From the NCBI GenBank assembly GCA_022750295.1, contig JAKIVZ010000011.1:1-64000 (forward strand): DNA of 64,000 bases. The letters run 5' to 3'. Shown here in pieces: positions 9,330 to 18,027 of this stretch. The notes under the pieces were generated by a model. That model had not been told where the DNA came from. It was given only the letters and a program-made list of their open reading frames with translations, and made no database searches. The DNA is from Candidatus Lutacidiplasma silvani. GTDB taxonomy: Archaea > Thermoplasmatota > Thermoplasmata > Lutacidiplasmatales > UBA184. Each line of letters begins with the position of its first letter. Positions within the stretch are counted from its first letter, which is position 1. The position numbers and the translations under genes are program-made.

Positions 9330-10607
9330 TCACGGACCCGGCGGCGCCGGATCGGTCGGGCGGACGATCCGGACCCGGCCTCCGCCCCCGGGAGGCGTAG
9401 GGGTCCGGTAGATCTCCCAGTACAGCAGGGCCGCCATTCCGGCGAGGACCGAACCGAGCCCGATGCCGGCATCGGCGAGCCCGACGACGCCCGACAACAC
9501 GCCCACCCCGATCGTCGGGATCGCGACGGAGAGATAGCCCGCGGAGTAGTACCCCGCCAAGATCTCGTCGCGGTCCGCCGAGGGGGCGACCCGGTCGACG
9601 AGCGTGGCGCTCCCCATGAAGGTGAGGCCGACCGCGACGCCCAGGACGGCGGCGACCCCGGCGAGGTCCACCCACGAACGCTGGGTGAGAACGACGACGA
9701 GCCCGACGAGGGCGACGAGGAGCGCGGGAAATCCGGCGAGAAGCGCCCGGCGATCTCTCAACTGGGCGGTCGCGAGTTGGGTGACCGCCGCCATTCCGAA
9801 CATCAGCGCGACGATCGCCCCGGCCACCGCGGGGTTCGAGATCTGCAGTCCGGTCCGCACGTACGAGGGAACGAGCGCCGCGAAGAGGCCGTAGATCGAG
9901 TAGCACGCGGCGACGCCCCCGGCCGCGACCCAGAACGGTCGTCGTACTTCGGTAGGTACCGAGATCCGTTGGATCCAGTGGCGCGCCCGGCCCCCGAGGT
10001 CGGGCGCGGTCTCGGGGATGGAGCGGAGGGCGAGGAGGCCGAGGAGGGCGGCGGCGACGGTCAGGACGTAGACGAGGTGGGTCGTCCACGGACCGTACGC
10101 GACGAGAAGCCCGCTGACGACCGCGCCGATGGCGAACCCGCCGAAGTTGGCGGCGACCGCGACGCGCGCGACGTGGTGCGGGTCATGGTACGGTTCGAGG
10201 TCGCTCATCGCGGCCGTCGCGACGCTCGTCGTGGCCCCGACCGCAACCCCGGCGAGGAACCGCGCGAGGGCGAGCCACACGATCCCGGGGGCGAAGGCGA
10301 AGACCGCCGCGCCCAGGATCGCGAACCCCATCCCCGCCGCGAGGAGGTTCTTCCGGCCGATCCGGTCCGCCTGGGGAGCGACGAGGAGGATCGTGAGCAG
10401 GACGCCCGGAGTGTACGACGCAAAGACAAGGCCGAGGACGCTCGCCGAGAAGTGGAACTCCGCGGCGTAGAGCGGGTAGAGCGGCGTCGGGATCGCCGCC
10501 GAGAACGAGCTCACCGCGAGGACGTAGGCGGTCCATCGGAACGGACCCCGAGGGCCTCGGACCACCCGCGACCGCGGGCCGCCGTCGGCACGTGAATTCG
10601 CGGTCAT
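9330..10607 (-). CDS. Major facilitator superfamily transporter
   Basis: The 425-residue protein has about twelve hydrophobic helices in two six-helix halves separated by a charged cytoplasmic loop. The MFS signature between helices 2 and 3 is present as LLVAPQADRIGRKNLLAAGM (G/A-x3-D-R-x-GR-K/R pattern). The family moves small solutes, often drugs or metabolites, across the cytoplasmic membrane by proton coupling; the substrate is not predictable here. The cytosolic C-terminal tail is Pro/Arg rich. The gene stands alone on the minus strand, convergent with the small gene at 9023. Confidence 0.9.
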   Translation of the reverse strand: MTANSRADGGPRSRVVRGPRGPFRWTAYVLAVSSFSAAIPTPLYPLYAAEFHFSASVLGLVFASYTPGVLLTILLVAPQADRIGRKNLLAAGMGFAILGAAVFAFAPGIVWLALARFLAGVAVGATTSVATAAMSDLEPYHDPHHVARVAVAANFGGFAIGAVVSGLLVAYGPWTTHLVYVLTVAAALLGLLALRSIPETAPDLGGRARHWIQRISVPTEVRRPFWVAAGGVAACYSIYGLFAALVPSYVRTGLQISNPAVAGAIVALMFGMAAVTQLATAQLRDRRALLAGFPALLVALVGLVVVLTQRSWVDLAGVAAVLGVAVGLTFMGSATLVDRVAPSADRDEILAGYYSAGYLSVAIPTIGVGVLSGVVGLADAGIGLGSVLAGMAALLYWEIYRTPTPPGGGGRVRIVRPTDPAPPGP

Positions 10608-10896
10608 GGAACCCCGGGGCGACCTCCGCTCGAGCGGAGCCCCAAAGCGTCGGCCCCGGTCGTTCGCGCTCGTGGCGAGTCCCCGAGCCGTCGTCGATCG
10701 ATCGTGCGTCGCTCCTTCTGCGTCGGTCCGGACCGGGGGGGTTGCGCGCGCTGACGTCGGTCCGGGTTAAGACCCCGACGCGAGGGCGGCGGCGGGTGGC
10801 CGACCCAGCGGGAATCCGTGGCGCCGGGCGGCGATTACCGCCCGGGAACGGTCGGTATATCGCGGGCCCCCGCGTTGCCTCCCGCCAGGGATCGGA

Positions 10897-11067
10897 ATGG
10901 CGGTGCACACGATTTCGTTCACGTCGGCGGTGGTCCTATTGCTCGTCGCGGTCCTGCTCCTCTACTTGATCGGACCGCTCGCGCTCCTCCTTGCGATCCT
11001 CGGAGTGTTCCTGCTGTGGTGGGCACTCGGACCGGGGAGCCGGCAGATCGTGGTGACCACCCCGTAA
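10897..11067 (+). CDS. Small two-helix membrane protein, 56 residues
   Basis: An ATG at 10897 opens a 56-residue frame that is almost all hydrophobic: two adjacent segments (SAVVLLLVAVLLLYLIG and LALLLAILGVFLLWWALG) and a short polar tail ending GSRQIVVTTP. A TATA-like GGTATATCG at about 10853-10861 lies some 40 bases before the start, supporting transcription. No family is recognised; similar short membrane proteins are common in archaea and mostly uncharacterised. It sits alone between the MFS and response regulator genes. Confidence 0.62.
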   Translation: MAVHTISFTSAVVLLLVAVLLLYLIGPLALLLAILGVFLLWWALGPGSRQIVVTTP

Positions 11068-11175
11068 GGGGGGGTCGGGTCGCGAGCCCCACGCTCCGCG
11101 GCTCGCGGGGCGACCCCCCGCCCCCACGCGGGGAGCGAGTTCCGTAGGGGGCCCGCCGCGCGCGAAGGGATGACG

Positions 11176-11700
11176 TTAGTCGTCGAGCGCCGCCGGGCGG
11201 GGACCCGCCCCCGGCGCTTCGAGGACGGCTTGGATCCGGGACGCCACCACCGGCTTGGTGACGAACTGGGCCCTTCGGTCCGCGAGGAGCCCCTGGATCC
11301 GAGGATCCCCGGGGTCGGTCGCCGAGCAAAGTACGATTCGGAGGTTCGGGCTCCGCGCGAGGAACTCGGTCGCGAGGCCGATCCCGTCCCGCGGGGTCCG
11401 CTCAGAGCCAGGATCTTTCCCGGCGGACCCGACCGGAGCGGGGGCCCGGAGTTCGACGTCGACGATGACCGTCTCGGGCCGCCAGTCGACGAACATCCGG
11501 AGCGCCTCGTCGGGAGTCGTCGCCATCCGGAGCTCGGGGAGCGTGTACCCGAGCCGGAGCAAGATCGCTTGGAGCAGCTTGCGGGCCGACGGGGAATCGT
11601 CGACGACGAGCAGCCGGGTCTCCCGACGGGGCGGTCGTCGGTCGGGGTCTCCCCCGATGCGGCCCCATCGGCCCCTCGGCGGGGTCGGCGTTCCGCTCAT
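11176..11700 (-). CDS. Response regulator receiver-domain protein
   Basis: The 174-residue product is a single receiver domain preceded by about 28 Arg/Pro-rich residues. The acidic pocket (LLVVDDSPSARK), the phospho-acceptor region (VIVDVELRAP) and the conserved lysine (FVTKPVV) are all present, with an insertion of about 20 residues after the phospho-acceptor. There is no output domain, so signalling is probably by protein-protein contact. The ATG at 11700 overlaps the TGA of the next regulator gene upstream, making it the third gene in an operon with the histidine kinase. An earlier in-frame start at 11787 would overlap that gene by 90 bases and is less likely. Confidence 0.85.
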   Translation of the reverse strand: MSGTPTPPRGRWGRIGGDPDRRPPRRETRLLVVDDSPSARKLLQAILLRLGYTLPELRMATTPDEALRMFVDWRPETVIVDVELRAPAPVGSAGKDPGSERTPRDGIGLATEFLARSPNLRIVLCSATDPGDPRIQGLLADRRAQFVTKPVVASRIQAVLEAPGAGPRPAALDD

Positions 11701-12080
11701 GGCGACCCCCGGACCCGCGCGAGCTGGGCCTCGACTTCCTCGACGAGCACAGCTCTCCGGATAGGCTTCGTCAGATACGAGGTACACCCCGCCGCCACCG
11801 CCTTCTCCCGGTCGCCGGGCATGGCGAACGAGCTGACCGCCACGATCGGGACCGCCTCGGTTCCGGGCCGGGTCCTCAGCTTCCGGGTCAGGGAATACCC
11901 GTCCATCCCGGGGAGACCGAGGTCCATCAGGATCAGGTCCGGGGGACCGTCGGCGAGCGCCGCCTCGGCCGATTCGCTGTCGGCGACCCCGACGACCTCG
12001 TACCCCCGGTCCTGGAGGATCACGGTCGCGAGCTTCCGGTTCTGGGGGTTGTCCTCGACGACGAGGATCTTCGCGCTCAC
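11697..12080 (-). CDS. CheY/DivK-like single-domain response regulator
   Basis: This 127-residue protein is a stand-alone receiver domain with all hallmark residues: acidic pair in VVEDNPQNRK, phospho-Asp in LILMDLGLPGMDGY, the Ser of AVSSFAMPGDREKA and Lys of LTKPI. It closely resembles the DivK/PleD receiver type. It would take phosphate from the adjacent hybrid-less PAS kinase. Its start overlaps the kinase stop by four bases and its stop overlaps the start of the following regulator, so the three genes form one transcriptional and probably translationally coupled unit. Confidence 0.93.
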   Translation of the reverse strand: MSAKILVVEDNPQNRKLATVILQDRGYEVVGVADSESAEAALADGPPDLILMDLGLPGMDGYSLTRKLRTRPGTEAVPIVAVSSFAMPGDREKAVAAGCTSYLTKPIRRAVLVEEVEAQLARVRGSP

Positions 12081-15000
12081 GGCGACGCTCCGGGTGAGGT
12101 TCCCTCAGGGCCGTTCGGCATCGCGAGCGGGAGATGGACGGAGAACGTCGTCCCCGCCCCCACCTCGCTCTCCACCTCGATCGACCCGCCGAGGAGGTCG
12201 ACGAGCTTCTTCGTCAGCGAGAGGCCGAGGCCGGACCCCCCGAAATGCCGGCCCGGACCGGTCTCGAGCTGCTCGAACTCCCGGAACAACCTCGGAAGGT
12301 CGGTCGCGGCGATCCCGATCCCACTGTCCCGGACGCTCAGCGTGAACTGGCCGGGGTCCCGCCGGACGAGCCCCACCTCGGCCGGCCCCCCGTCCTCGGT
12401 GAACTTGATCGCGTTCGAGAGGAGGTTGTAGAGGATCTGCTTGAACCGGAGCGGGTCGAGGACCACCGATGTGAGGTCGGGGTCGACCCGGAGGGCGAGG
12501 GTGATCCGCTTCTCGGCGGCGAGCGGGCGGACCGACGTCATCACCTCCTCGACGGCGGCGCGGGGCGAGAACGTCGCCGGGGCGACCTCCATCTTCCCGG
12601 ATTCGACCTTGGCGAGGTCGAGGACGTCGTTGATCAGCTGGAGGAGGTGGTTGCCGCTCGTGAGGATGTCCCCGAGGTACTCGCGCGCCTCCGGGGAGAG
12701 CCCCGCCGACTCCTGGGAGATCAGGAAGTCGGAGAATCCGATGATGCTGTTGAGCGGGGTGCGGAGCTCGTGCGACATGCTCGCGAGGAACTCGCTCTTC
12801 AGCCGATTCGCTTCGAGGACCCGCTGGTTCTGGACCGTCAGCTCCCGGTTCTGCCGCTGGAGCTGTTCGCGAAGGCGCAACGGCTCGGTGACGTCGCGCG
12901 CGGTCGCGATTACGCCCTTCAACCGACCCTCCTTGTCGAAGAAGATCGCCGCGTTGCACGACACCGGCGTCGTCGTCCCCGACGCATGGCGGATCCCGAG
13001 CTCGAGGTCGACGACCCGGTTCTCGGCGAGGACCCGGCGCGTGAGCTCCTCGGCCGCCGTCGCGTCGGTGACGTGGTCGCGGAACGGGGTGCCGATCAAG
13101 GCGTCCCGCGGGATCCCTGCGAGCGCCTCCATCTCCTGGTTGACGTCGGTGATCCGACCGAGGAGGTCGGTCGTGACGAGCGCGTCGATGTTCGAGTCGA
13201 TCAGGCTCCGGCTGTACCCTTGCGCCTCCCGGAGGTCCGATTCCAGCCGCTTGTTGTCCGTGAAGTCCCGCGCCGCCACGAGGACGCCCCGGATCGCGCC
13301 GGTCGGATCGGCGAACGTCCCCGCGTTCACGGAGACCGGGAGCCCGGGCCCGGTCCGACGGTTCACCGTGAGCTCGCTCCCGGTGACCTGCTGGCGCTCG
13401 AGGGCCCCGCGGACCGTCGCCGCGGCCCGTTCGGTCTCGACGAACAGTTCGGGGAACCGGGAGGCGAGGAGCTGCTTGCGCGTGAGACCGGTCAAGCGCA
13501 GCATCTGCTCGTTGACGTCGGTGATCGCGAGCTCGGGGTCGACCGTGATCAACCCGTCGAGCGACGCTTCGATCAGGCCTCGGTTGTAGTTGCGGGCCTC
13601 GCGGAGCCGGTGCTCGAGCGCCCGCTGCGCGGTCATGTCGCGGGCGACGAACACCACGCCCTGCACCTGACCTTCCGCGCTCCGCAGTACCGACGCGCTC
13701 GCCGAGATGGGCAGTTCGTGGCCGGACCGGAGTCGGAGCGTGAGCTCGTAGTTCGCGAGCGCGCCGTTGGCGAGGGTCTGCTGGACCCCCATCACGGCCC
13801 GTCGGGGGTCGGCGAACAGTTCGCGGAACGGACTCCCCGTGAGCGCCTCGCGGGAGAAGCCGGTCACTCGGAGCGCTTGCTCGTTGACGTCCGTGATCGT
13901 CATCGCCGAGTCGACGACCAGCAGGACGTCGGGCGACGCCTCGATCAGGCTCCGGTGGTAGCTCTGGGACGCCCGCAGGCGACTCTCGGCCTCCTTCTGC
14001 TCGGAGATGTCCCGGGCCGCGGCGAAGATCCCCCGGGTCTCGCCCGTCTCCCCCCGGAACACCGACGCGTTGACGGAGACGACCCGGGTCGGGCCCGACG
14101 CGGGCCTCAGCGTGATTTCGAGATTCGAGGCGCTTCCCACAGTCAGGGTCATGCCGAGCGCCGACGTGGCGGCGGCGGGATCGGTGAACAGGTCGGCGAA
14201 CCGCGTCCCCAGGATCTGCTCGCGACGGAGGCCGAGCGCCACCTCCGACTGCCGGTTCAGGTCGGTGATCACCCCGGACGGGTCGATCGAGAACAAGGCG
14301 TCGATCGACGCCTCGATCAGTCCGCGGTTGTACACTTGCGATTCGCGGAGAAGGGCTTCGACCCCGCGACGGTCGCTCACGTCGCGGACCCGCAGGACCA
14401 TCCCGCCGACCCCGCCGCCCGGCGAGGCGTACGCCGCCGCGCTGACGTCGACGGCGACCGAGGGCCCCTCCGGTCGCTTCAGTCGGAGGTCCCAGTCGGT
14501 CCGTCGACGCTCGACGAGAACCGAGTGGAGCCCGCGCTCGGCGGAGACGGGGTCCTCGAAGAGGGAGGCCCACCGGGCGTGCTCCAGATCGGCCCGGGGC
14601 CGCCCCGTGAGGTCCTCCATTCGACGGTTGACCTCGGTGATGATCCCAAGCGCGTCGGTGACCACGACCGCGTCGGCGTCCGCCTCCACGAGCTCGCGGC
14701 GGTGGGCCTCCGAAGCCGACAAGCGCGCGAGCTCCTCCCGGAGGTCGGTCACGTCGCTGGCGAGGAGGAGGGCGCCGCCCGCGGCCCCGGCGTCGTCCGG
14801 TCCGAGGGTCGAGATCTCGACCTGGGCATGGGCCATCCGCCCGTCGCCCCGTCGGGTCGTCACGACTCCCGACCACCTCCCGGTCGAGCGCGCTCGGGCG
14901 AGCACGTTGGAAAACGCCGCCTCGGAGTCGGCGGACGTCGGGCCCTCCGAGGCGATCGTCTCGAACCTCCGACCCACGATCTCCCGGGAACTCCGGCCGA

Positions 15001-15145
15001 ACACCCGGTGGGCGGCATCGTTCCAGAGGAGGACCGTTCCGTTCGCGTCGAGGACGACCGCGGCCGTCGTGCCGCATTCCGCCACCAGACGCCAGAGCAG
15101 GAGCCGCGGGTCGCGCGGCCCGGTCGGAACGATCGGATCGACCAA
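12077..15145 (-). CDS. Multi-PAS sensor histidine kinase
   Basis: The 1022-residue cytoplasmic kinase begins with six PAS domains in tandem of about 120 residues each, most starting with a repeated (Y/H)xRxLIEAS linker, which points to duplication within the gene. They are followed by a coiled linker, a HisKA dimerisation domain with the phospho-His motif FLASMSHELRTPLNSIIGF and a HATPase domain with N box (LLSNAIKFTEDGG), G1 (VRDSGIGIA) and G2 (FGGSGLGLSLTKKL). There is no transmembrane segment and no receiver domain, so it senses an internal signal and passes phosphate to the two downstream regulators. The ligand is unknown. A TATA-like GTTTATAGC lies about 60 bases upstream. Confidence 0.95.
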   Translation of the reverse strand: MVDPIVPTGPRDPRLLLWRLVAECGTTAAVVLDANGTVLLWNDAAHRVFGRSSREIVGRRFETIASEGPTSADSEAAFSNVLARARSTGRWSGVVTTRRGDGRMAHAQVEISTLGPDDAGAAGGALLLASDVTDLREELARLSASEAHRRELVEADADAVVVTDALGIITEVNRRMEDLTGRPRADLEHARWASLFEDPVSAERGLHSVLVERRRTDWDLRLKRPEGPSVAVDVSAAAYASPGGGVGGMVLRVRDVSDRRGVEALLRESQVYNRGLIEASIDALFSIDPSGVITDLNRQSEVALGLRREQILGTRFADLFTDPAAATSALGMTLTVGSASNLEITLRPASGPTRVVSVNASVFRGETGETRGIFAAARDISEQKEAESRLRASQSYHRSLIEASPDVLLVVDSAMTITDVNEQALRVTGFSREALTGSPFRELFADPRRAVMGVQQTLANGALANYELTLRLRSGHELPISASASVLRSAEGQVQGVVFVARDMTAQRALEHRLREARNYNRGLIEASLDGLITVDPELAITDVNEQMLRLTGLTRKQLLASRFPELFVETERAAATVRGALERQQVTGSELTVNRRTGPGLPVSVNAGTFADPTGAIRGVLVAARDFTDNKRLESDLREAQGYSRSLIDSNIDALVTTDLLGRITDVNQEMEALAGIPRDALIGTPFRDHVTDATAAEELTRRVLAENRVVDLELGIRHASGTTTPVSCNAAIFFDKEGRLKGVIATARDVTEPLRLREQLQRQNRELTVQNQRVLEANRLKSEFLASMSHELRTPLNSIIGFSDFLISQESAGLSPEAREYLGDILTSGNHLLQLINDVLDLAKVESGKMEVAPATFSPRAAVEEVMTSVRPLAAEKRITLALRVDPDLTSVVLDPLRFKQILYNLLSNAIKFTEDGGPAEVGLVRRDPGQFTLSVRDSGIGIAATDLPRLFREFEQLETGPGRHFGGSGLGLSLTKKLVDLLGGSIEVESEVGAGTTFSVHLPLAMPNGPEGTSPGASP

Positions 15146-15258
15146 GATTCACTCCAGGGGGCGACGACTCGGCCCGCGCGCCCTCCGACCTTCGTCGGCC
15201 GCTATAAACCCGTCGAAATTCGGACCGGCGGCGCATCGAGCCGGGCCGAACCGAGCGC

Positions 15259-15801
15259 TTAGGTCCGGACCCGAGACGCGGCGGCGGAGCCGGGCCGGCG
15301 CGGCCGTGGCTCCGCCCCGACCTCCGTCGGCTTCGCTCGGGGCGCTCGGAGGTACGCGAGGATCGGCCGCGCGAGCCACGTCACGGTCCACCCCCGGTCC
15401 GTCAATTCGTAGCGGACCCGGGGCGGCCGGGAATCGACGATCTCCCGCCGCACGAGCCCCTCGCGCTCGAGACCCTTCAACTTGGAGGAGAGGATCCGGG
15501 GACTGATCCCGGGCAACCCCCGGCGGAGGTCCTCGAACCCGGCCGAGGGTACGGAGTGCAGCACGAGAAGGATCTCGGTCGACCACTTCCCGAAGACCGT
15601 CCGGACCTGGCGAAGGTCGTCGGGGAGATCGCCGGTGGGTCGACCCGCCGCGTCCTCGAGGTCGTCGACCTGCTCCACGAGGCGCGCCGCCGCCTCCCGA
15701 AAGGCCCGGAACGCCCGGTCGAGCGCGGCGTCGGTCGAGATCGGCGCGCCGCTCGCCGCCGGTCGGGGGGACACCTTGGGCGTCGCGGGAGCGGTCGGCA
15801 T
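15259..15801 (-). CDS. HxlR/MarR-type winged-helix transcriptional regulator
   Basis: The 180-residue protein carries an HxlR-like winged helix between about residues 65 and 145: FGKWSTEILLVLHSVPSAGF, then ISPRILSSKLKGLEREGLV and the wing RPPRVRYELTDRG. These regulators bind palindromic operators as dimers. About 60 residues of helical N-terminal extension and a short Arg-rich tail flank the domain. It is divergent from the zinc-finger gene at 15843 with only 41 bases between them, containing GGGATTAAACC, so it may control that gene and itself; that is inference from layout. Confidence 0.85.
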   Translation of the reverse strand: MPTAPATPKVSPRPAASGAPISTDAALDRAFRAFREAAARLVEQVDDLEDAAGRPTGDLPDDLRQVRTVFGKWSTEILLVLHSVPSAGFEDLRRGLPGISPRILSSKLKGLEREGLVRREIVDSRPPRVRYELTDRGWTVTWLARPILAYLRAPRAKPTEVGAEPRPRRPGSAAASRVRT

Positions 15802-15842
15802 GCTCGACTAGAACGCCGGTACGGAGTCGGGGATTAAACCTC

Positions 15843-16781
15843 ATGGTCCCCGGCGAGAATTCCCCCGACACCGGCGCGCCGACCGTCGCATCGGGCCCGC
15901 CCGGTAATCGTTCGGTTACGTCGGGCCCCACAGGTGCTCGACGGGTTATCCCCGCGCCCGATGATGTCCCTGTCGGACGGAGCGCCGACGATGAAAGCAC
16001 CACGGCGTCACGGGGGTCCCTCCCCCCCTCGGACCGGACGCGTTCGTTGCGTCCGGGGAGGGACCTCCACGCGGACCCGAGAGCCGACGGCTCTGGAGGC
16101 TCCCCGTACGGTGCGGCGGGGAGCCAGTTCCGGGCACCCCAGATGGAGGTAAGAACCTTGGAGACGAACGTATTGACGAACTGCGAGAGCTGCGGAGCGA
16201 ACTTCCCGACCGCGGAGGCCCTGCGGAAGCATCGGGCCGTCGCCCACGGGACGGCCGCCCCTGCGCGTCCTCCGAATTCGGACCCCGACGCACTGGGACG
16301 GGCCCGCCGTGAGGAGGACGAGTCTCCGAGTCCGCCCGACCGCCAGCCGATGGGCCAAGCGGCGGCCACCGGAGAGGAACCGGCCCACGCGGCGCCCGAA
16401 CGGAGAGGGGACGAAGCCGCGCGCGATCGCCCGCCGGCGCCGTCCTCGGGAGAGGAGAACTCCCCCTCGGATCCGGCGCCGAACGACTCGGGCTCCCGCG
16501 AGGCGGGGTCGGACTCGCCCCGGGACTCCTCCCGAAAGCAGGCTTGGGTGGAGGCCGACGCGCTGGAATCCGGCGGCCGCCGGGAGACGGGTTCGTCCGA
16601 TTCGGGGCAGAGCCCGGACTTGGCCCCGGGCGCCTCCCGCGCCCCGACGGAACGCCGGACCGATCGGCGACGACCCTCGGACGACCGCGGATCCACCGAC
16701 CGGATTCCGACCGAGTCGGACCCGTGGGTCACCGCGGAGGAACGGGCCCGGCGGGGCCGCCGCGATCCCGAGTTGGCGTAG
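15843..16781 (+). CDS. Protein with one C2H2-like zinc finger and a long disordered tail
   Basis: The frame encodes 312 residues, of which the only folded-looking part is a single C2H2 finger, CESCGANFPTAEALRKHRAV followed by AH. Everything after it is polar, rich in Ser, Pro, Asp and Arg, and probably disordered. The first 100 residues are also low in complexity, and an in-frame ATG at 16143 just before METRTL-like sequence (MEVRTLETNVLTNC) would give a 212-residue protein starting 20 residues before the finger, which may be the real start. A nucleic-acid binding role is plausible but not shown. Confidence 0.65.
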   Translation: MVPGENSPDTGAPTVASGPPGNRSVTSGPTGARRVIPAPDDVPVGRSADDESTTASRGSLPPSDRTRSLRPGRDLHADPRADGSGGSPYGAAGSQFRAPQMEVRTLETNVLTNCESCGANFPTAEALRKHRAVAHGTAAPARPPNSDPDALGRARREEDESPSPPDRQPMGQAAATGEEPAHAAPERRGDEAARDRPPAPSSGEENSPSDPAPNDSGSREAGSDSPRDSSRKQAWVEADALESGGRRETGSSDSGQSPDLAPGASRAPTERRTDRRRPSDDRGSTDRIPTESDPWVTAEERARRGRRDPELA

Positions 16782-16866
16782 ACGGCGGTCGGGCCCGAAG
16801 CCGATCCCACCCGTTCCCAGGCCCGTGGGTCTATCGTGAGCCGAGCCAATCGAGCCACGCCCGCGT

Positions 16867-17160
16867 TCACCCTTCTGGCTTGACGCCGTACCCGGCGAGC
16901 TTCACCATGTCGACCTGGTTCTCCGCTCGCCTCTCGTCGCCCTCGTTCTTGACGGCGACGTCAGCGCCGGATTCCACGCGACCGCTCGTCGCGGTCGGGA
17001 CGTGGTAGTCTTGGGTGAAGTACTGGGCCTCTTCGCCGCAGTTCGGGCATTTGTGGGTCAGGCCGCTGATGAGAACCCCCGAGAGACCCTGGTCGGTCAC
17101 CCCGATCGGGGTCGGGAATTCGGTATGGCAGTTGTGGCAGGTCACGTACAACGTCGGCAT
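16867..17160 (-). CDS. Zinc-ribbon protein, 97 residues
   Basis: The product has two Cys pairs that would bind one zinc ion: CHNCHTEFPTPIG near the N terminus and CPNCGEEAQYFTQDYH about 28 residues later. The remainder is polar (ENQVDMVKLAGYGVKPEG at the end). The ATG at 17160 is chosen because it directly precedes the first ribbon strand (MPTLYVTCHNC); the frame stays open much further upstream but that part has no protein-like pattern. It may be a small regulator or an RNA/DNA-binding adaptor; no named family is claimed. Confidence 0.78.
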   Translation of the reverse strand: MPTLYVTCHNCHTEFPTPIGVTDQGLSGVLISGLTHKCPNCGEEAQYFTQDYHVPTATSGRVESGADVAVKNEGDERRAENQVDMVKLAGYGVKPEG

Positions 17161-17276
17161 CGTCCTCTCCTCGCACCGGCACGGGGGAGAGGCCGGATAG
17201 ACCTGCACTATCCGCTCGGATAGGCCGACGATGGAGCCCGGAGCGGCGGGGGACGCGACGCCTCGGTCTCCCGGGC

Positions 17277-17660
17277 TCACGGCTCCGGAGCGGAGGACCG
17301 ACTCACTCGAAGTCCGTCTCCGGCCGCGACGATCAGAACCACCAAAGGGAGGAGCGGAGCTCCTGCCCAGTCCGGCGGGAGGGTCGTTGTGGCCAGGCTC
17401 GCCCCCAAGGCCCCGGCGACGACGAGCGCCACGAGAGCGACGACGGCCCTCCGTAGGGGGCGCGAATCGCTCGACCGCACACGGAGGGAGGCGACGACGG
17501 CGGGCACGAGCCAAGCGAGGAGCAGCAGCCCGGCGACCTCGTGGAGCACGAATCCGGGCCCCACTCCCGCGAGGATTCCGGCCATGAACCCGAGCGCGGT
17601 GACCAGCGCTCCGCCGAACAGGAGCGCCAACCACCGCCGAGCCACTGGAGGGGCGAACAC
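17277..17660 (-). CDS. Small polytopic membrane protein
   Basis: Starting from a GTG at 17660, the 127-residue product has four hydrophobic helices (WLALLFGGALVTALGFMAGI; VLHEVAGLLLLAWLVPAVVA; AVVALVALVVAGALGASLA; LLPLVVLIVAAGDGL). One histidine in the second helix is the only polar residue of note within the membrane. No family is recognised. The frame extends upstream to 18137 without a protein-like pattern, so the start is uncertain. It is convergent with nothing obvious and lies between the zinc-ribbon gene and a broken glycine-rich gene. Confidence 0.55.
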   Translation of the reverse strand: MFAPPVARRWLALLFGGALVTALGFMAGILAGVGPGFVLHEVAGLLLLAWLVPAVVASLRVRSSDSRPLRRAVVALVALVVAGALGASLATTTLPPDWAGAPLLPLVVLIVAAGDGLRVSRSSAPEP

Positions 17661-18027
17661 AGTCGCGCGGGGAGACGGCGGGGAGAAGTGCGTTGCGGGG
17701 GCTCTTCCGCTCGACCGGTCCCCGTCCGCGCCACGAGTCGATTCCCGGGGGTGGAGGAGCGCGGTCCGCGCCGTTGAGATGGGCGCGACGTCGGCGGCGC
17801 GACTCGCCCTGCGCGACAAACGGCGCGGTGGTCGCCGGGCAGGCGTTCGGCCCGTCCAAGCTCGCCTCGGGACCGAACTCCCCGCCGGGAGGCCGGTTTC
17901 ATGGAGGGTGACACGATGACCAGCACCGCAGCCGAACGAGTTGCGACCCGTGCCGGAATCGTCGTGGCCGTCCCGGGGATCGCCCCCCGGCCCCGCCGGG
18001 AGGGAGTCCATCGACCTCCGCGTCACT

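Noticed and set aside
12134..15262. Open frame of more than 1000 codons on the plus strand opposite the histidine kinase
   Set aside because: Its translation is Arg/Glu/Gly/Pro-rich with no motif, and it mirrors the kinase codon pattern; long antisense frames are common at this GC content. The same holds for the long plus-strand frames at 120-1904 and 2621-6217 and the minus-strand frame at 4791-6914.
16867..17859. Long form (330 codons) of the zinc-ribbon protein
   Set aside because: Only the last 97 codons look like protein; the upstream part is Arg/Pro-rich and overlaps the membrane protein gene at 17277-17660 on the same strand in another frame.
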